Source of the DNA: Prolixibacteraceae bacterium
Lineage (GTDB): Bacteria; Bacteroidota; Bacteroidia; Bacteroidales; Prolixibacteraceae
Assembly: GCA_016933815.1 (NCBI GenBank)
Contig: JAFGAF010000194.1
Span: 1 to 47,244, forward strand
DNA length: 47,244 bases
Direction: 5' to 3'
In this document: positions 24,231 through 35,114 of the stretch, piece by piece
Layout: every line of letters begins with the position of its first letter
Numbering within the stretch: position 1 is the first letter of the stretch
The notes under the pieces: generated by a model
Told to the model about the DNA's origin: nothing
The model's database searches: none
Seen by the model: the letters and a program-made list of their open reading frames with translations, nothing else
Position numbers and translations under genes: made by a program

Positions 24231-26858
24231 TTACGCTTTCAGCCCCTCAATCCGGGCCTCTATTGCTTTAATTTTTTCTTCGGCATCGGCCTGTTTTTTG
24301 CGCTCCACATCAACCACTTGTGCCGGAGCTCCCGAAACAAAGCGTTCGTTGCTCAGTTTTTTCATTACCGAGTTCAAAAATCCTTTGGTGTATTGTAACT
24401 CTTCGGTGAGTTTTTTCAGCTCTTCTTCCACATCGATTTTGTCGCCCAACGAAATAAAGAAACCCGAAGTTTTTACCCTGAACGAAACAGCTCCTTTTAC
24501 ATCGGCATCGACCAGGCTCAAGCCCGACAGGTTGCCCATTTTTACAATTACGGGAGTAAGTTGTGCATCGAAACCTTTTGTTCCCTGGTTTACTTGCAGC
24601 TCGAGCTGTTCTTTCATGGCCAGGCCTGCTTCGTTACGCACATTGCGGATACCTGAAATGATTTCTTTGGCATCGTCCATTTTTTCGAGCAGAGCTTCGT
24701 CAATTTCGCCGGCTTGCGGCAGCAACGAAACCATTATGCTTTCGCCTTGCTTGCGTGGAGCCAATTGCTGCCAAATTTCTTCGCTAATAAACGGCATAAA
24801 CGGATGTAACAAACGCATTACTTTATCAAAAAGCTCGATGAGCTGATTGTAGGTTTTGCCATCGATGGGCTGTTGGTAGGCAGGTTTAACCACCTCGAGC
24901 AACCACGACGAAAACTCATCACGTATGGTGGTGTAAATAAGCATAAGCGCATCCGAAATGCGGAATTTGCTAAAATGGTCGTCCATTTCGACAATGGTTT
25001 TGCTTAGTTTCGAAGCAAACCATTCGATAGCTAATTTTGAGTGTTCGGGTTGTTCAATGGTATTATCAACCTCCCAGCTTTTAACCAAGCGGAAAGCGTT
25101 CCATATTTTTGCGGTGAAGTTGCGGCCTTGTTCGGGCAATGCTTCATCGAAAAGCAAATCACCACCAGCAGGCGAACAAAACAACATGCCTACGCGTACG
25201 CCATCGGCGCCGTATTTGGCAATCAGGTCGAGTGGATCGGGTGAGTTACCCAGTTGTTTCGACATTTTACGGCCTTGCTTGTCGCGCACCATGCCGGTAA
25301 AATATACGTTCTTGAAGGGGAAAGTACCCCTGAACTCGTACCCTGCAATAATCATACGGGCCACCCAAAAGAAAATTATATCGTGCCCTGTAACCAAATC
25401 GTTGGTAGGGTAATAATAATCAATTTCGTTATTTTCGGGGTTAAAGCCATCGAATACTGAAATGGGCCATAGCCAACTCGATGCCCATGTGTCGAGCACA
25501 TCTTCTTCTTGCTTTATGTGGGCACTTGTTAAGCTTGTATTTCCGGTTTTTTGCTGCGCAAGCTTTAAAGCTTCTTCGGCTGATGTAGCAACCACATAAC
25601 TTCCATCTTCGAGGTAGTAAACCGGGATGCGATGTCCCCACCATAATTGCCTCGAAATGCACCAGTCCTTCACGTTTTCCATCCAATGACGGTAAAGGTT
25701 TTTAAACTTCTTTGGATGAAATTCCACATCATCGTTTTCGACAGCATCAAGTGCTGGCTTGGCCAATTCGGTCATTTTCAAAAACCATTGAGCTGAAATT
25801 TTAGGTTCGATAGCAACACCGGTACGTTCCGAGAAACCTACTTTATTGGTATAGTTTTCAACTTTAACCAAGTTTCCGGCTTTTTCAAGTTCAGGAACAA
25901 TTTTTTTGCGTACATCGAAACGATCTTCGCCCACAAATAACTGAGCAGCTTCGCTCAAAGTGCCATCGTCGTTAAAAGTATCGATTATTTCGAGGTTATG
26001 CCTCAGGCCAATTTCGTAGTCGTTTACATCGTGTGCCGGGGTAATTTTCAGGCAGCCTGTACCAAATTCCATGTCCACGTATTCGTCCATAATAATGGGC
26101 ACAGAGCGGTTGATCAGCGGAACGAGCACCCGTTTTCCTGCAAGATGTTTAAAACGTTCGTCGTTGGGGTTTACGCATATCGCAGTATCGCCCAAAATGG
26201 TTTCGGGGCGAGTAGTCGCTACAGTAACCCACTCATTTTCGTCTTCAATTTTGTAGCGTACGTAGTATAATTTCGATTGTTCTTCTTTGTAAATCACCTC
26301 TTCGTCCGAGAGAGCTGTTTTGGCTGCCGGATCCCAGTTCACCATACGTATGCCTCGGTAAATAAGACCTTTATTGTGCAAATCAACAAATACTTTTATA
26401 ACAGAATTGCTACGCTCTTCGTCCATGGTGAAACAAGTACGGTCCCAGTCGCACGAAGCACCCAATTTTTTCAATTGTTCAAGAATAATACCGCCGTGTT
26501 TTTCTTTCCACTCCCAAGCATGTTCCAAAAAGCTTTCGCGAGTAAGGCTACTTTTTTTGATGCCTTCTTTTTCGAGTTTGGCCACAACTTTTGCTTCAGT
26601 GGCAATGGAGGCATGGTCGGTTCCGGGAACCCAACAGGCATTTTTACCCAACATACGGGCACGACGCACCAATATGTCCTGAATGGTATTGTTAAGCATG
26701 TGCCCCATGTGCAACACGCCGGTTACGTTTGGCGGCGGTATTACAATTGTGTAAGGTTCACGCTCGTCGGGTGTTGAGTGGAAAAACTTGTTGTCCATCC
26801 AGTATTTGTACCATTTGTCTTCGACCAATGTGGGTTCGTATTTTCCGGAAATTTCCAT
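24231..26858 (-). CDS. valS: Valine--tRNA ligase
   Basis: An 875-aa class I aminoacyl-tRNA synthetase of full length. Signature motifs are present: [16 protein letters not shown] (HIGH-type), the CP1 editing domain with [48 protein letters not shown] and [16 protein letters not shown] (KMSKS-type). The C-terminal 60 residues form the expected tRNA-binding coiled coil. It charges tRNA-Val in the cytoplasm. Transcribed alone from a -7 box at 26908-26901 with its own terminator. Confidence 0.98.
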   Translation of the reverse strand: MEISGKYEPTLVEDKWYKYWMDNKFFHSTPDEREPYTIVIPPPNVTGVLHMGHMLNNTIQDILVRRARMLGKNACWVPGTDHASIATEAKVVAKLEKEGIKKSSLTRESFLEHAWEWKEKHGGIILEQLKKLGASCDWDRTCFTMDEERSNSVIKVFVDLHNKGLIYRGIRMVNWDPAAKTALSDEEVIYKEEQSKLYYVRYKIEDENEWVTVATTRPETILGDTAICVNPNDERFKHLAGKRVLVPLINRSVPIIMDEYVDMEFGTGCLKITPAHDVNDYEIGLRHNLEIIDTFNDDGTLSEAAQLFVGEDRFDVRKKIVPELEKAGNLVKVENYTNKVGFSERTGVAIEPKISAQWFLKMTELAKPALDAVENDDVEFHPKKFKNLYRHWMENVKDWCISRQLWWGHRIPVYYLEDGSYVVATSAEEALKLAQQKTGNTSLTSAHIKQEEDVLDTWASSWLWPISVFDGFNPENNEIDYYYPTNDLVTGHDIIFFWVARMIIAGYEFRGTFPFKNVYFTGMVRDKQGRKMSKQLGNSPDPLDLIAKYGADGVRVGMLFCSPAGGDLLFDEALPEQGRNFTAKIWNAFRLVKSWEVDNTIEQPEHSKLAIEWFASKLSKTIVEMDDHFSKFRISDALMLIYTTIRDEFSSWLLEVVKPAYQQPIDGKTYNQLIELFDKVMRLLHPFMPFISEEIWQQLAPRKQGESIMVSLLPQAGEIDEALLEKMDDAKEIISGIRNVRNEAGLAMKEQLELQVNQGTKGFDAQLTPVIVKMGNLSGLSLVDADVKGAVSFRVKTSGFFISLGDKIDVEEELKKLTEELQYTKGFLNSVMKKLSNERFVSGAPAQVVDVERKKQADAEEKIKAIEARIEGLKA

Positions 26859-27167
26859 TGCTGTATATTAATTTGAATATTTGATTTAATAATGAAGCTG
26901 CAAAAATATAAAAATTATACAGTAGTTGATAATAAGAATAAAAACATCAACTTACATGAATTTAACACATGCAGCAAGCTCGATATTTATTTATTTTGAG
27001 TAACTTACAAAAAATAAATTTGAACATTTGGCTAAAATGTTTTAAGAATGGTTTTAAATTAGGTTTTTGGGCTTAAATCATTGTGTATATGTGCCATGAA
27101 AACCTATTTTTGTAATCGAAAAAATAACAATGAACTAAGTTTTTAAAAAACAATAAATTAGATTCTT
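26859..27167. other. Intergenic region with divergent valS and sdh promoters
   Basis: 309 bp, AT-rich. It holds a valS -7 box TATTTTTG on the minus strand (26908-26901) and the sdhCAB promoter on the plus strand: TTG (27081-27083), 21 bp, TATTTTTG (27105-27112). No open frame, RNA gene or repeat was recognised in the middle part (26930-27080). Confidence 0.6.
27105..27112 (+). promoter_or_regulatory. sdhCAB promoter
   Basis: TATTTTTG with a TTG -33 element at 27081-27083, spacing 21 bp, the ideal Bacteroidetes layout. The predicted leader is about 50 nt. Confidence 0.65.
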
Positions 27168-27869
27168 ATGAGCAAAGGAAGTTTTTTGAGCGCTTCTATA
27201 GGCCGTAAATTTTTGATGAGTATTACCGGATTATTCCTGGTAACATTCATAATCGTACACTTAACACTCAATTTATTTTTAATATTTGACGACAGTGGCG
27301 ATTTGTTCAATCTTGCGGCCCATTTTATGGCGACAAATCCATTGATTAAAATTATGGAGCCGGTTTTGGCCATTGGTTTTGGTGTTCACATTTTGTGGTC
27401 AATCATCATTACAGTACAAAACATGCGTGCGCGTCCGGTTGGTTACAACAAAACCTCTCAGTCGGTAAACAGCACGTGGGCTTCGCGTAACATGTTCATT
27501 TTGGGTGGTTTGATCTTTGTTTTCCTTGGCATCCACTTGTATGCTTTTTGGTGGAAAATGAAGTTTGCCGGCGACCCATTGTTAACTCACACTACTGTTA
27601 TGCAAGGTGGCGTTCCGGTTGAAATGGAAAATGCTTACAACCTTGTAGCAACGATGTTCAAACAAAGCCTGTTTTATTCAATTACACACATTTTAGGTGG
27701 CGTTTTATTGGGGCTGCACATCACCCATGGCTTTTGGTCGGCTTTCCAAACCATTGGATTGAACAACCATTTGTGGCGAAAAAGGCTATTTGTTTTGGCC
27801 AACATCATTGGATGGATTTTTGCCATTGGCTTTAGTATTATTCCACTTTATTTCATGATTAAATTTTAA
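27168..27869 (+). CDS. sdhC: Succinate dehydrogenase/fumarate reductase cytochrome b subunit
   Basis: A 233-aa membrane anchor with five membrane helices and histidines positioned for two b hemes ([37 protein letters not shown]). This is the single-subunit, di-heme type C anchor used in Bacteroidetes and Wolinella complexes, so no separate sdhD is expected. It passes electrons between menaquinone and the catalytic subunits. First gene of a three-gene operon; the next gene starts 17 bp later. Confidence 0.95.
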   Translation: MSKGSFLSASIGRKFLMSITGLFLVTFIIVHLTLNLFLIFDDSGDLFNLAAHFMATNPLIKIMEPVLAIGFGVHILWSIIITVQNMRARPVGYNKTSQSVNSTWASRNMFILGGLIFVFLGIHLYAFWWKMKFAGDPLLTHTTVMQGGVPVEMENAYNLVATMFKQSLFYSITHILGGVLLGLHITHGFWSAFQTIGLNNHLWRKRLFVLANIIGWIFAIGFSIIPLYFMIKF

Positions 27870-27886
27870 TCGGAAAATTAATAGTT

Positions 27887-29827
<1,941 letters not shown>

Positions 29828-29835
29828 TTGAAGAC

Positions 29836-30597
29836 ATGGCAGATATAACACTCAAAAAGATATACGTAAAAGTTTGGAGGCAAAACAGTGCCAAAGAAAA
29901 AGGCCGCTTCGAAACTTATGAGGTGGAGAACATTTCACAAGGCAGCTCCTTCCTCGAAATGCTCGATATTTTGAACGACAAGCTCATTCGCGAAGGGAAA
30001 GATCCTATTGCGTTCGATCACGATTGTCGCGAAGGCATTTGCGGCATGTGCAGCTTGTACATTAACGGTCGTGCACATGGCCCCGACCGCGACATTACCA
30101 CTTGCCAATTGCACATGCGCAAGTTTAACGAAGGCGAAACAATCACCATTGAACCTTGGCGTGCCGGTGCATTCCCGGTTATTAAAGACCTGATTGTTGA
30201 CCGTACTGCTTTTGAGAAAATTCAGCAAGCAGGTGGTTTCGTTTCGGTAAACACAGGCGGCATACCCGATGGTAATGCCATACCTATTGGCTACGACGAT
30301 GCCGAAGAAGCAATGGATGCCGCTTCGTGTATTGGTTGTGGTGCTTGCGTGGCAACCTGCAAAAACTCGTCGGCCATGTTGTTTGTGGCTGCAAAAGTTT
30401 CGCAGTTGGCCAAATTGCCACAAGGTAAGGTTGAAGCAAAACGCCGTGCCCGTAACATGGTAACAAAAATGGACGAACTTGGCTTTGGCGGTTGCACCAA
30501 TACCGGTGCTTGTGAATTGGAATGCCCCAAAGGCATCAGCATTTCGCACATTGCCCGTTTGAACAGGGAATACCTGGTTGCAAAATTGGCCGAGTAG
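29836..30597 (+). CDS. sdhB: Succinate dehydrogenase/fumarate reductase iron-sulfur subunit
   Basis: A 253-aa subunit with a 2Fe-2S domain ([19 protein letters not shown] with the later TTC) and two C-terminal cluster motifs ([28 protein letters not shown]). It wires FAD to the cytochrome b subunit. It starts 8 bp after sdhA and is the last gene, followed by the hairpin at 30623-30661. Confidence 0.97.
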   Translation: MADITLKKIYVKVWRQNSAKEKGRFETYEVENISQGSSFLEMLDILNDKLIREGKDPIAFDHDCREGICGMCSLYINGRAHGPDRDITTCQLHMRKFNEGETITIEPWRAGAFPVIKDLIVDRTAFEKIQQAGGFVSVNTGGIPDGNAIPIGYDDAEEAMDAASCIGCGACVATCKNSSAMLFVAAKVSQLAKLPQGKVEAKRRARNMVTKMDELGFGGCTNTGACELECPKGISISHIARLNREYLVAKLAE

Positions 30598-30622
30598 GTT
30601 TTAACCAAAAAGCATTAGATAC

Positions 30623-30661
30623 AAAAACCGCCTTCTCAGCATTGGGAAGGCGGTTTTTTGG
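30623..30661. terminator. Terminator hairpin, left copy
   Basis: AAACCGCCTTC and GAAGGCGGTTT pair over 11 bp with a loop containing TCAGCATTGG, followed by T residues; the A-rich left flank makes it work in both directions. It ends the sdhCAB operon and, from the other side, hicAB. The 35-bp unit 30625-30659 recurs at 31189-31223 in the same orientation with one mismatch. Confidence 0.85.
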
Positions 30662-30672
30662 TTTTTATTAAT

Positions 30673-30885
30673 CTATACTGCAAGATTTATTGCCATGGAA
30701 CGCGGCATAGGAACAGGCCTTTTATCAGTTTGAAGTTCTTCAATATAAAGGTCAATTGCTTCTTTTATATTAATCTCTATTTCCTTAATCGACTCACCAA
30801 CACTAATGCATCCGGGCAAATCAGGAACATAGGCGCTATATCCTCCATTTTTACATTCTTCAATTATAACAACATAGTTTCTCAT
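30673..30885 (-). CDS. hicB: HicB family antitoxin
   Basis: A 70-aa antitoxin with the degenerate RNase-H-like HicB fold: YVVIIEECKNGGYSAYVPDLPGCISVGESIKEIEINIKEAIDLYI. It lacks a C-terminal DNA-binding domain of useful size (the tail is RPVPMPRSMAINLAV), so control of the promoter may depend on the complex. It starts 6 bp after hicA. It should bind and block the HicA mRNA interferase. Confidence 0.92.
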   Translation of the reverse strand: MRNYVVIIEECKNGGYSAYVPDLPGCISVGESIKEIEINIKEAIDLYIEELQTDKRPVPMPRSMAINLAV

Positions 30886-30891
30886 AATGAT

Positions 30892-31080
30892 TTATTTTAA
30901 GCCAGCTTGTTTTAAAATACTATTTTCTGTTCCTAATTGAATATCTTTATTTTGTTCATGATCAGGTACAACAACAATACCTTCTTTAATTCTATGCTTA
31001 TATACTTTGTGACTTCCTTTTTGACGCACAAAGTACCAACCATCATCTTCAATTAGTTTGATTAATGCTTTTAGTTTCAT
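30892..31080 (-). CDS. hicA: HicA family mRNA interferase toxin
   Basis: A 62-aa double-stranded-RNA-binding-like toxin: MKLKALIKLIEDDGWYFVRQ, then KGSHKVYKH with the catalytic His, then IVVVPDHEQNKDIQLGTENSIL. It cleaves mRNA when free of HicB. ATG 31080 is chosen over 31116 because the family begins just before this residue and because the -7 box TAACTTTG lies between the two codons. Toxin-first order is the norm. Confidence 0.92.
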   Translation of the reverse strand: MKLKALIKLIEDDGWYFVRQKGSHKVYKHRIKEGIVVVPDHEQNKDIQLGTENSILKQAGLK

Positions 31081-31085
31081 TACTT

Positions 31086-31093
31086 CAAAGTTA
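31086..31093 (-). promoter_or_regulatory. hicAB promoter -7 box
   Basis: TAACTTTG on the minus strand, only 5 nt before the hicA ATG, implying a leaderless or nearly leaderless message. Short TTCAAA/TTTGAA arms surround it but are too weak to call an operator. Confidence 0.5.
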
Positions 31094-31188
31094 GGGATTA
31101 TTTGAAACTTGAACAATATTAAAATGGGAGCATTGTATTCATTTTATAACAAACGAACTTATGCAACTTAATTTGGTTTGAAAATGGC

Positions 31189-31225
31189 AAACCGCCTTCT
31201 CAGCTTTGGGAAGGCGGTTTTTTTT
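31189..31225. terminator. Terminator hairpin, right copy
   Basis: Same sequence as the hairpin at 30625-30659 except A to T in the loop, with eight T residues after it. It lies 5 bp past the stop of the T9SS remnant (31231) and upstream of hicA, so it looks like the original terminator of a T9SS gene. Confidence 0.85.
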
Positions 31226-31230
31226 AAAGA

Positions 31231-31405
31231 TCACCGCACCACCATCAGCCGTTGTGTTTGCACGCCTTTATCAGAATAAAGTGTAAGCAGGTAAATCCCT
31301 TCGGCAACGTTGCTCAAATCGAAGTCGAGTTGGTGCTTGCCGGCTGCAAAATGGCTTTGCAAGTAACGCAACTGTCGCTCGTGCCTAACATGGCCGATCA
31401 CATAT
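31231..31405 (-). pseudogene. Remnant of the 3' end of a T9SS sorting-domain gene
   Basis: The minus strand reads about 57 codons in one frame, including FAAGKHQLDFDLSNVAEGIY and GVQTQRLMVVR with a TGA stop. This matches the C-terminus of the T9SS protein at 32644-34473. By eye 110 of 117 bases agree between 31234-31350 and 32647-32763, after which similarity falls. No start codon or signal peptide is present. It runs up to the stop codon of the DUF4143 ATPase gene. Confidence 0.85.
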
Positions 31406-31409
31406 ATTG

Positions 31410-32558
31410 CTAAATCCGATTAAAATTAACAATCTTATGGTTTTGAACAGTAAAATCATCATCGCCTGAATAGATCAGGGTTGATTCTTGAATACGATCG
31501 GGAATAAGGTTTCTTAAATAATTCAATCCTTTTAAAAATTCAGGGTGAAAGGTCATGGCCGATTTTATTTCGAACAGTTTTAGATAATGCCCTTGTTCTT
31601 GAACCAGATCAACTTCGTTTCCGTGGTTATCGCGGTAAAAGAAGAAATTACTGTCCAGGCCATTGTTATACCTTCTTTTCAGCAATTCAATCACAACCAT
31701 GTTTTCAAATAGGGCTCCTCTCAAGGGGTGGGTTGCCATGTGTGTTTCGTTTTCAATTCCTAAGAGGTATGAGGCCAAGCCAACATCGTAAAAGAAAATT
31801 TTGGGCGTTTTAACTATTCGCTTATTCAAATTTGAGTGCCATGGATGCAAAACAAATACAATATATGAAGCCTCTAATATTGAAAGCCAATTTTTTATGG
31901 TATGTACCGAAACCCCGATTTCATTGCCCAAGGCCGAAGCATTGAATAATTGACCGATACGACCGGCACACAAGCGAATGAAAAGCTGAAATTGATGAAG
32001 GTTCTGGATATTGCTCAATTGCCTTACATCTCGTTCCACATAAGTTTCATAATAATTTCGGTATGCTTTGTAAGGGTTCAATTCGTTAGAATATACTCCC
32101 GGATAAAAGCCTTTTGTTAGCAGATGGTCAACCCTAACTTCGCTGTCGAATTTGTTGGCTTCAGAGATGGTAAACGGAAGCAATTTCAATAACGATGTCC
32201 TGCCGGCCAAACTTTGAGAAACAGAGCTTAACATCGATAATTGATTGCTTCCGGTTAAAATAAACCGGCCCATCGTTCTTTTTGAATCAACAAGCCCCTG
32301 AATGTAAGACAATATCTCGGGATAACGTTGAAACTCATCAATGATCATTCCATCTTGGTTTGCTTGCAGAAAAGCTCTTGGATCGAGTTCGACTTGTTGT
32401 CGTGTGTCGGGGTTTTCAAAATTGAAATATGGTTTGTTGGGGAATGTGGTCCGCGCTAAGGTAGTTTTTCCCGATTGACGTGGCCCTGTTATGGTCACAA
32501 CAGGATAATGTCCCGACATCGCAAGCAATTCGTTATGTATTTCCCTTTCGATAATCAT
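31410..32558 (-). CDS. AAA+ ATPase with DUF4143 domain, copy 2
   Basis: A 382-aa protein with Walker A GPRQSGKTTLA, Walker B GMIIDEFQRYP, the sensor segment GRFILTGSNQLSMLSSVSQSLAGR, a winged helix (GNEIGVSVHTIKNWLSIL), and a C-terminal DUF4143 domain with a PD-(D/E)XK-like pair (GNEVDLVQE, LFEIKSA). ATG 32558 is chosen because the -7 box lies between it and the upstream codon at 32597. It is only distantly like copy 1 at 13803. It is flanked by direct copies of a T9SS gene 3' end. Biological role is not established for this family. Confidence 0.87.
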   Translation of the reverse strand: MIIEREIHNELLAMSGHYPVVTITGPRQSGKTTLARTTFPNKPYFNFENPDTRQQVELDPRAFLQANQDGMIIDEFQRYPEILSYIQGLVDSKRTMGRFILTGSNQLSMLSSVSQSLAGRTSLLKLLPFTISEANKFDSEVRVDHLLTKGFYPGVYSNELNPYKAYRNYYETYVERDVRQLSNIQNLHQFQLFIRLCAGRIGQLFNASALGNEIGVSVHTIKNWLSILEASYIVFVLHPWHSNLNKRIVKTPKIFFYDVGLASYLLGIENETHMATHPLRGALFENMVVIELLKRRYNNGLDSNFFFYRDNHGNEVDLVQEQGHYLKLFEIKSAMTFHPEFLKGLNYLRNLIPDRIQESTLIYSGDDDFTVQNHKIVNFNRI

Positions 32559-32602
32559 ATTTGTACAATTTTGAAGTAAGAGTTCAATATTGTACAAATA
32601 TA
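32557..32602 (-). promoter_or_regulatory. Promoter of ATPase copy 2 inside a 13-bp inverted repeat
   Basis: ATATTTGTACAAT (32557-32569) and ATTGTACAAATAT (32589-32601) are perfect 13-bp inverted repeats with a 19-bp spacer. On the minus strand the upstream arm contains the -7 box TATATTTG (32602-32595), and the downstream arm touches the start codon ATG 32558. This is a strong candidate for an operator or a 5' UTR hairpin. Confidence 0.7.
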
Positions 32603-32643
32603 ATCAAACCTTCTGAATAACAATATGATTTAAGACAAGACCT

Positions 32644-34473
32644 TTACCGCGCCACCATCAATCGTTGTGTTTGCACCCCTTTATCAGCATAAAGTGTGAG
32701 CAGGTAAATCCCTTCGGAAACGTTGCTCAAATCGAAGTCGAGTTGGTGCTTGCCGGCTGCAAATTGACTTTGAGGATGTAGCTCCTGCCTTTCGTGCCCT
32801 GCAAGGTCAACTAACGAAATGCGGGCATCGATGGTTTCGGGCAGTTCAAAGCTAACACTTACCCTATAATTGGCTGGATTGGGAAAGATTTTGAAATCAG
32901 TCAATTGCAAAGTGTTTTTGCACTCCTCGTAATACTTGCACTCGGGTTTTACCAGGGTTGATTTATCATCGGCAGTGATGTATTCAATTTCAGCTCGCAA
33001 ATCAACACTTACTTCCTCCGAAATGGAATTGAAAAAATTTTCGTTGGGAAGAAACCAAAAAATCAGGCTTTCGTTATAGCCACTGGCACAAACTTCGACA
33101 GGGATGAGCAAAGAAATTTGCTTGAATATTTCATCATCACCGGGAAAAAGCATAGGCAATAGTCCTAACGAGCCGAAAAGGGGGCTCCCTTTTTTATCTG
33201 TCATAAAAAGCGCTAACGAACCTTTGTTGAGTTCAGTATGTTGAAGTTCGTCGTATTGCATTGTTTGAATTTGAGAGTTCCTTTCTGCTAATACAACTTT
33301 CATTTGGCATCTTGAGTTTTTTCCGGTGTAAATTGTTGAGTCGGTATAAAAACAAAAACCTAATTTTTCCAACTCTTTTTCACTTAATTTCATAATTTTT
33401 GACTCATCCAGTAAGAATGGCGACTGATATAAAACAAAATCTTTTTGAGGGTACTTTTGTTTGTATAATTTAATTTTCAGCAATTCATCCAACATGGGTT
33501 TGTGATTTGCCGACAATAGATCATATAATTGATTGTTAACTACAAACCAAAGCAATATGTCGTGGTCTCCGTCTTCAAAGTCGGGAAAAACAATGGGTAG
33601 CAAAGTGTCGTTGGCCGATTCGAAAAATTCAGTTTCAAGTGTTCCATTCGACATGACATTTGAATAAAACCTGCTTGATTTATACACCGGATAGAAACTA
33701 AATTCGTTACCTGAAGTTTGAATTTTTTCAGTTCTTTCAAATGCAGTTTCTTCTTCAGTGATATAATATCCAGTGTAATTTGTGAGTTCGCCAAAAACCT
33801 GTTTTTGAGTTTTTCCAAAACGATAACCCATTCCATTCCAGTTATTTTCATAAAGGATCAAGCTGTCTTCTACTTGAAAACCAATCTTTTCCAACTCTTT
33901 GTTGCTCAATTTTAAAACAAATTTGCTGCCATCAATTGGCTCAAATGTATCGATATCGGAATCGATGGGCATGGCTTCAACAGAGGGCTCGGCTACTATG
34001 CTTTTAGAGGCAACTTGCATATTGTTAGCAAGCATCAAGCTGCTTTCTGTGGCTTCAGTTGTTTCTTTGTTCAAATCAGCCATGGTAATCATTTCATCGC
34101 CACTATTGTTATTCGTTGTTAGGGCACCATTGCCTTCTTGCTTCATTAATGGCATTGAGCCAGATGTATTTTCAATGGCATTTGATTTTTGATTTTTGTA
34201 ATTTGGAATTTCTTCCTGGGCTGTTGGCCATAAAAGCACGGCACTTACTATTACTGCAAAAATTGTTGTCATAATGGTAAATTTTAATAATTTTCGGCGT
34301 CCCTTCTTCACCTCAGCCTTAACCTCAGCCTTAGCCTCAACCTTAGCCTCAGCCTCAACCTCAGCCTCAACCTCAGCCTCAGCTATAATCCGGTGCACCT
34401 TCTCAATTTCCATCAACGGAGGGTTCTTTTTAACCAGCTCGAAATAGTTGTCGATTTTATTTCCGTTTTTCAT
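32644..34473 (-). CDS. Putative anti-sigma-like membrane protein with T9SS sorting domain
   Basis: A 609-aa protein encoded 3 bp after an ECF sigma factor. Residues 1-62 are charged and presumably cytoplasmic, with a low-complexity EAEV/EAKA run at 31-55; TM helix 63-82; then a large outer region with two related modules (KLSNKELEKIGF near 188 and KLSEKELEKLGF near 362, each followed by an LxxWF-type strand region). Residues 524-609 form a type A T9SS C-terminal domain (FKIFPNPANYRVSVSF to GVQTQRLMVAR). There is no cleavable signal peptide. Position and topology suggest an anti-sigma factor; a sorting domain on such a protein is odd. No known anti-sigma domain was recognised. Confidence 0.75.
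   Translation of the reverse strand: MKNGNKIDNYFELVKKNPPLMEIEKVHRIIAEAEVEAEVEAEAKVEAKAEVKAEVKKGRRKLLKFTIMTTIFAVIVSAVLLWPTAQEEIPNYKNQKSNAIENTSGSMPLMKQEGNGALTTNNNSGDEMITMADLNKETTEATESSLMLANNMQVASKSIVAEPSVEAMPIDSDIDTFEPIDGSKFVLKLSNKELEKIGFQVEDSLILYENNWNGMGYRFGKTQKQVFGELTNYTGYYITEEETAFERTEKIQTSGNEFSFYPVYKSSRFYSNVMSNGTLETEFFESANDTLLPIVFPDFEDGDHDILLWFVVNNQLYDLLSANHKPMLDELLKIKLYKQKYPQKDFVLYQSPFLLDESKIMKLSEKELEKLGFCFYTDSTIYTGKNSRCQMKVVLAERNSQIQTMQYDELQHTELNKGSLALFMTDKKGSPLFGSLGLLPMLFPGDDEIFKQISLLIPVEVCASGYNESLIFWFLPNENFFNSISEEVSVDLRAEIEYITADDKSTLVKPECKYYEECKNTLQLTDFKIFPNPANYRVSVSFELPETIDARISLVDLAGHERQELHPQSQFAAGKHQLDFDLSNVSEGIYLLTLYADKGVQTQRLMVAR
34310..34384 (-). repeat. In-frame hexanucleotide repeat
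   Basis: About 12 imperfect copies of a 6-bp unit (CCTCAG, CCTTAG, CCTCAA on the plus strand), coding the EAEVEAEVEAEAKVEAKAEV run of the putative anti-sigma protein. Unit changes keep the frame, so slippage would change the length of the cytoplasmic stalk rather than break the gene. Confidence 0.85.
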
Positions 34474-34476
34474 GGC

Positions 34477-35037
34477 TTAAAAGAATAAAGTGATTATAAT
34501 TTTCTGCCTTTCGGTACACAGTTGCACCAAGCGTTCGCGACCACGTTTGATGCGTTGTTTTACTGCTGACATGCTTCCTCCTTGAATGTTGCATATCTCT
34601 TCCAAAGGCAAATCGCTAATGTGGAAGAGGATGAGCGCCTCCCGCTGTAATTTGGGGAGTTGGTCCATACGTTGTAGTACCATTGCCATTTCGGCCTTCA
34701 TTTCGGAACTTAAGTTCAGGTCTTCAAGCAACAATGCTTCCTTTTCGTTGTATGCGCCTTTAAACTTTTTGCGGCGCAACTGCTTTTTAAAAAGGTTACT
34801 GGCTATGGTAAACAAATAAGCGGCAAAACGTTCGGTGCTTTCAAGTTTTTCAAACTGCTCAAAAGCTGCGGTAATGGTGTCGTGCAATAAATCCTCGGCA
34901 TCAGAGCGGTTGCCCGCCATGCTTCGGCAAAAGTTCGACAGCCTTGCGTGAATAGGCTCGTACAGCAGCATAAATACAGTTTGTTTTGTCATCACTTGGT
35001 TTTGCATTCGTTTAGTATGTTCCATTACGACGGCCAA
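34477..35037 (-). CDS. ECF-type RNA polymerase sigma factor
   Basis: A 186-aa sigma-70 family protein with region 2 (NFCRSMAGNRSDAEDLLHDTITAAFEQFEKLESTERFAAYLFTIASNLFKKQLRRKK, about residues 36-93) and region 4 (LPKLQREALILFHISDLPLEEICNIQGGSMSAVKQRIKRGRERL, about 130-175). No region 1.1 or 3, hence ECF. The downstream gene is 3 bp away and encodes the membrane protein that likely controls it. ATG codons at 35037, 35025, 35007 and 34992 are possible. Target genes unknown. Confidence 0.9.
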   Translation of the reverse strand: MAVVMEHTKRMQNQVMTKQTVFMLLYEPIHARLSNFCRSMAGNRSDAEDLLHDTITAAFEQFEKLESTERFAAYLFTIASNLFKKQLRRKKFKGAYNEKEALLLEDLNLSSEMKAEMAMVLQRMDQLPKLQREALILFHISDLPLEEICNIQGGSMSAVKQRIKRGRERLVQLCTERQKIIITLFF

Positions 35038-35114
35038 AAGTTACATGATAAATGTTGAAATGAATGATGTTTTTCGGGAAACGCAGTTATCGTGCAGATA
35101 TACAACTTTTTGAC

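Noticed and set aside
30625-31223. The duplicated hairpins as ends of a small inverted-repeat (MITE-like) element carrying hicAB
   Set aside because: The copies are direct repeats, each an internal palindrome with T tracts typical of terminators, and no target-site duplication outside them was seen.
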